Positions 59,002 through 64,000 of a DNA stretch of 64,000 nt are shown here, piece by piece. The stretch comes from Azospirillum brasilense. Its GTDB lineage: Bacteria > Pseudomonadota > Alphaproteobacteria > Azospirillales > Azospirillaceae. Numbering within the stretch: the stretch's first letter is position 1; each line of letters begins with the position of its first letter. The translations under genes and the position numbers were made by a program. The notes under the pieces were generated by a model. It ran no database searches. It was not told the origin of the DNA and saw nothing but the letters and a program-made list of their open reading frames with translations. The stretch is taken from contig NZ_VITI01000001.1 in NCBI RefSeq assembly GCF_007827795.1, forward strand, positions 248,001 through 312,000, in the 5' to 3' direction.

Positions 59002-59991
59002 ATGCACTCCTCCCTTTCCGGTTCCCTCAGCTGTTGGGTCGTGTCGGACGGCAAGCCCGGCATGGAAAACCAGTGCATCGGCCTTGCCGAAGCGCTGGGC
59101 CTCACCCCCGTCGTGAAGCGCGTGCGGCTGCGCAGCCCGTGGCGCCAGCTCAGCCCGTTCCTGCGGTTGGGCAACCGCTTCGCCGCCGGGCCGGAGGGCG
59201 ATCCCATCCGCGCGCCCTGGCCCGACCTGATGATCGGGTCGGGGCGCCAGGCCATCGCGCCGTTGCTCGCCGCCAGCAAGCAGTCGCGCGGGCGGACCTT
59301 CACCGTCTACATCCAGGACCCGCAGATCAACCCGCGCCATTTCGGCCTCGTCGTGGTGCCCCGCCACGACCGGCTGCGCGGCCCCAACGTCATGGCCACC
59401 CGCGGCGCCCTGCACCGCGTGACGCCCAAGCTGCTGGCCGAGGCGGCGGAGCGCCACGCCCCCCGGCTCGCCGACCTGCCGCACCCGCGCGTCGCCGTGC
59501 TGATCGGCGGCACCAACGGCGTCTACGCCCTGACCCCGACCATCATGGGCGACGTCGCGGAGAAGCTGTCGGAATTGGCCCGCGGCAAGGGGGCCGGGCT
59601 GATGGTCACCCCGTCGCGCCGCACCGGCGCCGACAACGAGGCGATCCTGCGCGCGCGCCTGAACGGCCTGCCGGCGGAGGTGTGGGACGGCACCGGCGAG
59701 AACCCCTATTTCGCCTATCTCGGTCTGGCCGACGCGGTGGTGGTGACCTGCGACAGCGTGTCCATGACCTCGGAAGCCTGCTCCACCGGCAAGCCGGTCT
59801 ACGTGATCGAGCTGGAGGGCGGTTCACCGAAATTCCGCAGTTTCCATGAAAAACTTTACAAGGAAGGCATCACCCGGCCCTTCACCGGGGCTCTGGAACA
59901 CTGGACTTACCCAACATTGGACGACACCCGGCAAGTCGCCGAAGAGTTGCGCCACCGCCTTCTGGCCCACCGCGCCAAGCATGGCGCCTGA
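59002..59991 (+). CDS. ELM1/GtrOC1-family protein
   Basis: A 329-residue protein of the family named for the plant mitochondrial fission factor ELM1; bacterial members are common in alphaproteobacteria and look like GT-B glycosyltransferases. The start SCWVVSDGKPGMENQCIGLAEALGL, the middle YIQDPQINPRHFGLVVVPRHD and the end VVTCDSVSMTSEACSTGKPVYVIELEGGSPKFRSFHEKL are typical. The bacterial function is not known; a glycosyltransferase role on the cell envelope is plausible. ATG 59002 (GTG 58996 also possible). Confidence 0.9.
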   Translation: MHSSLSGSLSCWVVSDGKPGMENQCIGLAEALGLTPVVKRVRLRSPWRQLSPFLRLGNRFAAGPEGDPIRAPWPDLMIGSGRQAIAPLLAASKQSRGRTFTVYIQDPQINPRHFGLVVVPRHDRLRGPNVMATRGALHRVTPKLLAEAAERHAPRLADLPHPRVAVLIGGTNGVYALTPTIMGDVAEKLSELARGKGAGLMVTPSRRTGADNEAILRARLNGLPAEVWDGTGENPYFAYLGLADAVVVTCDSVSMTSEACSTGKPVYVIELEGGSPKFRSFHEKLYKEGITRPFTGALEHWTYPTLDDTRQVAEELRHRLLAHRAKHGA

Positions 59992-60156
59992 ATCCCGTGG
60001 CGCGCCGCGCTATGCGATGCCGCGACGCATCGTTGTTTGCTTGCTCTGTTCAGGGGGATAATCCTGTCGAACGGTTCATGAACGCAAATTCATTCAGCGC
60101 GTGTCCCGGCGCGTGGTACTTCGCTTTTACCGCTGGGACGCATTGGATCTTTTCGC

Positions 60157-60813
60157 ATGGTTTCGCCTGACGCGGTCCAGGACGCCTTCATCCGCTGCCT
60201 GGACGACGCCCCGACCAAGGATGACCCCTATCGCCATTGGCTGTTGTCGCGCGCGCTCACCGACGAAGCCGCGGACGGCATCGCCGCCCTGCCCTGGGCG
60301 CCGCCGCCGGTCGGCGACACCATGGGCAAGCGCGACACCAACAACGCCACCCGCAGCTATTTCTGCGCCCGCAGCCGGGCCGAGCATCCCGTCTGCAACG
60401 CGGTCGCCACGGCCTTCCAGGGACGGGCGGTGACGGAGGCGATCCGGCGCACCTGCGGCGTCGGTCTGGCCGGCACCTCGCTGCGCATCGAATACTGCCA
60501 GGACACCGACGGCTTCTGGCTGGAGCCGCACACGGACATCGGCGTCAAGAAATTCACGATGCTGATCTATCTCTCCAAGGGGCCGGACTGCGCCGACTGG
60601 GGCACCGACGTGCTGGACGCCACCCGCACCGTCGTCACCCGCGCGCCCTACGCCTTCAACGGGGGACTGGCCTTCGTCCCCGGCGCCAACACGTGGCACG
60701 GCTTCGCCCCGCGCCCGATCCGCGGCGTGCGCAAGTCGATCATCGTGAACTATGTCGGCCCGGAATGGCGCGCCCGCCATGAGCTGGCCTTCCCCGACAC
60801 GCCTGTCGCCTGA
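60157..60813 (+). CDS. 2OG-Fe(II) oxygenase-like protein (first of two)
   Basis: A 218-residue double-stranded-beta-helix oxygenase. The iron ligands fit HTD (LEPHTDIGVKKFTMLIYLS near residue 127) and the distal His in NTWHGFAP near residue 190, with the 2-oxoglutarate Arg in GVRKSIIVNY. ATG 60157. It is followed after 37 bases by a second oxygenase-like gene. The substrate may be a small metabolite or a sugar in a cell-surface context, given the ELM1 gene upstream, but that is inference. Confidence 0.82.
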   Translation: MVSPDAVQDAFIRCLDDAPTKDDPYRHWLLSRALTDEAADGIAALPWAPPPVGDTMGKRDTNNATRSYFCARSRAEHPVCNAVATAFQGRAVTEAIRRTCGVGLAGTSLRIEYCQDTDGFWLEPHTDIGVKKFTMLIYLSKGPDCADWGTDVLDATRTVVTRAPYAFNGGLAFVPGANTWHGFAPRPIRGVRKSIIVNYVGPEWRARHELAFPDTPVA

Positions 60814-60850
60814 ATTGCCGTGGCCTGAGTTGCCGTCTGGAGACCGCCCC

Positions 60851-61495
60851 ATGTCCATGCCCACCTCCATGCTGGATCTGGACCGCTTCCGCGCCACCCC
60901 GCTGCGGCGCGAGCCGTTCGACTTCCTCTGCGTCCCCGGCTTCGTGAAGCGGGAGCATCTGGCGGCGCTGCACCGCGACTACCCCGAGGTGGACAAGCCC
61001 GGCTCCATTCCCCTGGGCGTCTTCCCGCAGGGGCCGGCCTTCGACGCCCTGATCGAGGAGCTGCGCGGCGAGGCGGTCTGCCAGGCCTTTTCGGAGAAGT
61101 TCGGGCTGGACCTGTCGCGCTACCCGACCATGTTCACCGCCCGCGGCATGTGCCGGGCGACCGACGGCAAGATCCACCCCGATTCGGCCAGCAAGATCGT
61201 CACCGTCCTGATCTACATGAACCCGCCCTGGGAGGCGTCGGGCGGGCGCCTGCGCGTGCTGCGCAGCCCAAACCTGGAGGATTTCGCCGCCGAGGTGCCG
61301 CCGGACGAGGGCACGCTGCTGTGCTTCCGCCGCTCCGACACCTCCTGGCACGGGCATCATTCCTTCGAGGGCCGGCGCCGCGCGGTGCAGATGAACTGGG
61401 TCCGGAACAGCGTCTACATCTGGCACGAACAGTGGCGCCACCGCGTCGGCGCCTGGCTGAAGAACCGGATGAGCACCGCGTCGGCGCGCTACTGA
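60851..61495 (+). CDS. 2OG-Fe(II) oxygenase-like protein (second of two)
   Basis: A 214-residue oxygenase-fold protein arranged like its upstream neighbour but only weakly similar to it. The HxD motif is in DGKIHPDSASKIVTVLIYMN near residue 107 and the distal His in DTSWHGHHSFEG near 169, with the Arg in GRRRAVQMNWV. ATG at 60851. The two genes are probably cotranscribed and may act on the same molecule in sequence. Confidence 0.85.
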   Translation: MSMPTSMLDLDRFRATPLRREPFDFLCVPGFVKREHLAALHRDYPEVDKPGSIPLGVFPQGPAFDALIEELRGEAVCQAFSEKFGLDLSRYPTMFTARGMCRATDGKIHPDSASKIVTVLIYMNPPWEASGGRLRVLRSPNLEDFAAEVPPDEGTLLCFRRSDTSWHGHHSFEGRRRAVQMNWVRNSVYIWHEQWRHRVGAWLKNRMSTASARY

Positions 61496-61534
61496 GAAGG
61501 CCGGTCGTGGGCCTTCCTTGCGCGGTTGGGATGA

Positions 61535-61594
61535 ACCACAGAGACACGGAGGCACAGAGGGAGAACCCTCTCTGTGCCTCCGTGTCTCTGTGGT
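61535..61594. repeat. 60-bp near-perfect inverted repeat (CAGAGACACGGAGGCACAGAG type)
   Basis: Two 25-base arms starting ACCACAGAGACACGGAGG and their reverse complement flank GGAGAACCCT. Similar ACCACAGAGACACAGAGG palindromes are dispersed in many unrelated bacteria. It lies between the second oxygenase gene and trxB and would form a very stable hairpin in RNA. Confidence 0.9.
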
Positions 61595-61714
61595 GAAGCG
61601 TCGCCCATGATGGAGCGGCATGGCAGGCTTTCCGATGACAGCGCGTCGGAACTGGACCATATGTTCGGCGCGGCCCTATGGTCCGCGTCAGATCAGATCG
61701 TGACGGACAGAGCG

Positions 61715-62701
61715 ATGCCCAGCACCCACCACACCAAGGTTCTCATCATCGGCGCCGGTCCTGCCGGCTACACCGCGGCCATCTACGCGGCGCGCGCCAA
61801 CCTGCAGCCGCTGATGGTGCAGGGGATGCAGCCGGGCGGCCAGCTCATGATCACCACCGACGTCGAGAACTATCCCGGCTTCGCCGACCCCATCCAGGGG
61901 CCGTGGCTGATGGATCAGATGCAGAAGCAGGCGGAGCATGTCGGGACCAAGATGGTCTTCGACCTGATCACCGACGTCGATTTCAGCCAGCGCCCCTTCG
62001 TCTGCAAGGGCGACTCGGGCGACACCTACACCGCCGACAGCGTCATCATCGCGACCGGCGCGCAGGCCCGCTGGCTGGGCATCTCCAGCGAGGAGATCTA
62101 CCGCGGCTTCGGCGTGTCGGCCTGCGCCACCTGCGACGGCTTCTTCTTCCGCGGCAAGGAGATCGCGGTGATCGGCGGCGGCAATTCCGCGGTGGAGGAG
62201 GCGCTGTACCTCACCAACCACGCCTCCAAGGTGACGGTCATCCACCGCCGCGACAGCTTCCGCGCCGAGCGGATCATGCAGGACCGGCTGTTCCGCAACC
62301 CCAAGATCGAGGTGGTCTGGGACAGCGTCGTCGAGGAGATCGTCGGCGAGGGCGACGGCTCGCTGGGCAACCCGCGCGGCGTCACCGGCGTGCGCGTGAA
62401 GAACGTGAAGTCGGGCGAGGAGCGGGTGATCCCGGTGGCCGGCGTCTTCGTCGCCATCGGCCATGTCCCGGCCACCGCCGTCTTCCAGGGCAAGGTGGAG
62501 ACCGACTCCGAGGGCTACATCGTCACCGCCCCCGACTCGACGGCCACCAACGTGCCGGGCGTCTTCGCGGCGGGCGACGTGAAGGACAAGATCTACCGGC
62601 AGGCCGTCACCGCCGCCGGCATGGGCTGCATGGCCGCCCTGGAGGCCGAGCGCTGGCTGGCCCACCACGAGGGCGAGCCGAGCCCGGCGGGCAACTGGTA
62701 A
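61715..62701 (+). CDS. trxB: Thioredoxin reductase
   Basis: A 328-residue NADPH-dependent flavoenzyme that reduces thioredoxin. FAD-binding GAGPAGYTAAIYAARAN near residue 13, redox-active C137-A-T-C140 (SACATCDGFFF), the NADPH site GGGNSAVEEALYL and the late FAAGDVKDKIYRQAVTAAGMGCMAALEAERWL are all intact. ATG at 61715 is the last start before conserved sequence; upstream residues in the same frame come from the palindromic repeat. Convergent with the DoxX gene. Confidence 0.97.
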   Translation: MPSTHHTKVLIIGAGPAGYTAAIYAARANLQPLMVQGMQPGGQLMITTDVENYPGFADPIQGPWLMDQMQKQAEHVGTKMVFDLITDVDFSQRPFVCKGDSGDTYTADSVIIATGAQARWLGISSEEIYRGFGVSACATCDGFFFRGKEIAVIGGGNSAVEEALYLTNHASKVTVIHRRDSFRAERIMQDRLFRNPKIEVVWDSVVEEIVGEGDGSLGNPRGVTGVRVKNVKSGEERVIPVAGVFVAIGHVPATAVFQGKVETDSEGYIVTAPDSTATNVPGVFAAGDVKDKIYRQAVTAAGMGCMAALEAERWLAHHEGEPSPAGNW

Positions 62702-62750
62702 ACTGTTGGCGGGGGCCGGGCGACCGGTCCCCTCTTACCGCCCCGGTTGG

Positions 62751-63206
62751 TCAGCGCCGATGCATCATCCCGTCGACGCTGAACCGCCCGGCCCCGGCGG
62801 CGATCAGCGCGAGGAAGCCGCCGATGATGGCGAGGTTCTTCATGAACTGGATGCGCTGCATCCCCTGGGCCTCCGGCGGATAGGTCCAGTAGCGGTGGGC
62901 GATCAGCGTCGCCATGATGGTGAAAAGGACCAACGCCGCGGCGGCCAGCCGCGTCCAGGCCCCCAGCACCACGGCCAGCCCGCCGAAGCACTCCACCGCA
63001 CCGCCCAGCGCGGCCAGCAGCATCGGCATCGGCAGCCCCTGCCCCCCCAGACTTTCAGCGAAGCCGCCGAGATTCATCAGCTTGCCGAAGCCGCTTTCCA
63101 CGAAGATCGCTCCGATCAGAAGCCTTGCGGCCAGCAGCAGCGCGTCCTGCGCGCCCGTCGCCGCCCGGTCCGCTCCCCGCGTCCGGTCGAAATTGTAGGA
63201 GGCCAT
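62751..63206 (-). CDS. DoxX family membrane protein
   Basis: A 151-residue inner-membrane protein with four helices. LLLAARLLIGAIFVESGFGKLMNLGGFAESL and the late HRYWTYPPEAQGMQRIQFMKNLAIIGGFLALIAAGAGRFSVDG are DoxX signatures. Relatives are annotated with quinone oxidation or sulfide/thiosulfate roles but most are uncharacterised. ATG at 63206 follows AGGAGG? on the minus strand only weakly; the frame matches the family start. Confidence 0.88.
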   Translation of the reverse strand: MASYNFDRTRGADRAATGAQDALLLAARLLIGAIFVESGFGKLMNLGGFAESLGGQGLPMPMLLAALGGAVECFGGLAVVLGAWTRLAAAALVLFTIMATLIAHRYWTYPPEAQGMQRIQFMKNLAIIGGFLALIAAGAGRFSVDGMMHRR

Positions 63207-63255
63207 GGCCCCTCTCCCGCGTCCATCGGACATCCCAGGAGAACGCGCGCCGCCA

Positions 63256-63300
63256 CCCTGTTGTTTCGCCCCTTGTTGTTTTGTCCCCTGTTGTTTTGTC
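63256..63300. repeat. Three tandem 15-bp repeats
   Basis: CCCTGTTGTTTCGCC, CCTTGTTGTTTTGTC and CCCTGTTGTTTTGTC follow each other exactly in the short gap between the dps terminator and the doxX start. Confidence 0.85.
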
Positions 63301-63306
63301 TGGCCC

Positions 63307-63346
63307 CAAAAGGACGGGGCGCCGCCCCGAAGGACGGCGCCCCGTC
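63307..63346 (-). terminator. Intrinsic terminator of dps
   Basis: GACGGGGCGCCG and CGGCGCCCCGTC pair over 12 bp around a 10-base loop, with CTTTTGG on the minus strand after the stem, 27 bases beyond the dps stop codon. Confidence 0.85.
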
Positions 63347-63373
63347 GAATCGCAAGCCGCTGGGCGGTGCCGA

Positions 63374-63841
63374 CTACTCCAGCATGGAGCGCAGCATCCA
63401 GGCGGTCTTCTCGTGGATCTGCAGGCGCTGGGTCAGCAGGTCGGCGGTCGGCTGGTCGTTGGCCTCCTCGGCGGTCGGGAAGACCTTCCGGGCGGTGCGG
63501 GCGACGGCCTCGTGCCCCTCGACGAGCTGGCGCAGCATCTCCTGCGCGTTCGGAACGCCCTGCTCCTCCTTGATCGAGGCGAGCTTGGTGAACTGCGAGA
63601 AGCTGCCCGGCGCCGGATAGCCCAGCGCGCGGATGCGCTCCGCCACCTCGTCCAGGGCGGTCCACAGCTCCGTGTACTGGGTCATGAACATGGTGTGGAG
63701 CGTGTTGAACATCGGCCCCGTGACGTTCCAGTGGAAGGAATGCGTCTTCAGGTACAGGGCGAAGGTGTCGGCGAGCACGTTGTTCAGGCCTTCGGCGATG
63801 GCCTTGCGGTCGGCTTCCGCGATCCCGATGTCGATCTGCAT
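63374..63841 (-). CDS. dps: Dps family DNA-protection / ferritin-like protein
   Basis: A 155-residue Dps monomer; twelve form a shell that oxidises and stores iron and protects DNA. The inter-subunit ferroxidase ligands are H37 ([10 protein letters not shown]) and D64/E68 (ALDEVAERI). The N-terminus is short with few lysines, so direct DNA binding is uncertain. ATG at 63841 follows CGGAGGATT. An exact Irr-type iron-control box lies 85 bases upstream, which suggests iron-linked control. Confidence 0.95.
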   Translation of the reverse strand: MQIDIGIAEADRKAIAEGLNNVLADTFALYLKTHSFHWNVTGPMFNTLHTMFMTQYTELWTALDEVAERIRALGYPAPGSFSQFTKLASIKEEQGVPNAQEMLRQLVEGHEAVARTARKVFPTAEEANDQPTADLLTQRLQIHEKTAWMLRSMLE

Positions 63842-63926
63842 GGTTTCTCAATCCTCCGAGGGGTTGTCTTCCATTCTTGGCTGCAATCGAGGCTACGCCC
63901 CGCCGCAGCCCAGGTAAAGACCCTAC

Positions 63927-63943
63927 TTTAGAAAGTTTCTAAA
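63927..63943 (-). promoter_or_regulatory. Irr-type iron control element upstream of dps
   Basis: TTTAGAAAGTTTCTAAA is an exact fit to the alphaproteobacterial Irr box TTTAGAA-N3-TTCTAAA and a perfect palindrome apart from its centre base. It lies 85 bases before the dps start, in the promoter region. Confidence 0.7.
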
Positions 63944-64000
63944 AAGCAGCCCTGCGCAACCCGCATGCCCCGGCATGCCGTGAAGGCCACCCCGACAAGC

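Noticed and set aside
59992..60156. Possible gene between the ELM1 and oxygenase genes
   Set aside because: No frame with a ribosome site or protein-like composition spans it.

Overview
The window is GC-rich (high-GC third codon positions throughout), densely packed DNA from an alphaproteobacterium. Gene content points to the Rhodospirillales, most likely Azospirillum: a lanthanide-type PQQ alcohol dehydrogenase with its accessory cluster, an Irr-type iron box, a HrpB/DsbB/Coq7/GluQRS housekeeping set, and a C-rich palindromic repeat family present in four places. I see no prophage, transposase, CRISPR array or rRNA operon; the region looks like chromosome with a large catabolic accessory block in the middle. 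The species assignment is inference.

Layout. 1-3.1 kb: a nitrate/sulfonate-type ABC transporter (two permease domains fused in one chain, plus an ATPase with an extra C-terminal domain). 3.2-7.6 kb: HrpB helicase, a LOG-like nucleotide-binding protein and a class III nucleotide cyclase. 7.7-12.7 kb: a leftward stress operon prkA - yeaH/yhbH-like - spoVR. 13.5-20.2 kb: two-component proteins, Nudix hydrolase, GluQRS, an HNH nuclease behind a strong inverted repeat, small cysteine-rich and charged proteins, dsbB-coq7 and tRNA-Leu(CAA). 20.3-42.98 kb: the quinoprotein region. It contains a PQQ-dependent alcohol dehydrogenase with the residues of lanthanide enzymes, cytochrome c550 (PedF type), two further small cytochromes c, a CXXCW rhodanese, a SoxYZ-like carrier, a zinc-hydrolase relative, periplasmic binding proteins, a YVTN-type beta-propeller, an ABC-2 exporter, an NitT/TauT-type ABC importer, a LuxR-type response regulator, a NahK/ErcS'-type hybrid kinase with a FIST (NosP-like) sensor, and aldehyde dehydrogenase with its DUF779 partner. 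43-52.8 kb: assorted genes including an SDR, an RNA methyltransferase, a membrane protein carrying a sigma-1.1-like domain, MsrA, and a FtsK-like translocase without membrane segments coupled to an acidic PAS protein. 53-57 kb: carB and greA. 57-64 kb: a dienelactone-hydrolase-like protein, an Lrp regulator, an ELM1-family protein, two 2OG-Fe(II) oxygenases, trxB, DoxX and dps.

How it fits together. The central block reads as a periplasmic alcohol-oxidation system: alcohol is oxidised by the quinoprotein, electrons go to cytochromes c, and the aldehyde is handled by the cytoplasmic aldehyde dehydrogenase. The most useful new observation is a short shared promoter element, CCAAAGTCCAATT and close variants. 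It lies upstream of the c550 operon, the divergent PQQ-ABC operon, both other cytochromes c and the aldehyde dehydrogenase, at nearly constant distance for the three cytochromes, so these scattered genes look like one regulon. Other standouts are a 24-residue leucine-rich mini-ORF built on a perfect 34-bp palindrome at 22.1 kb, and an exact Irr-type box upstream of dps.
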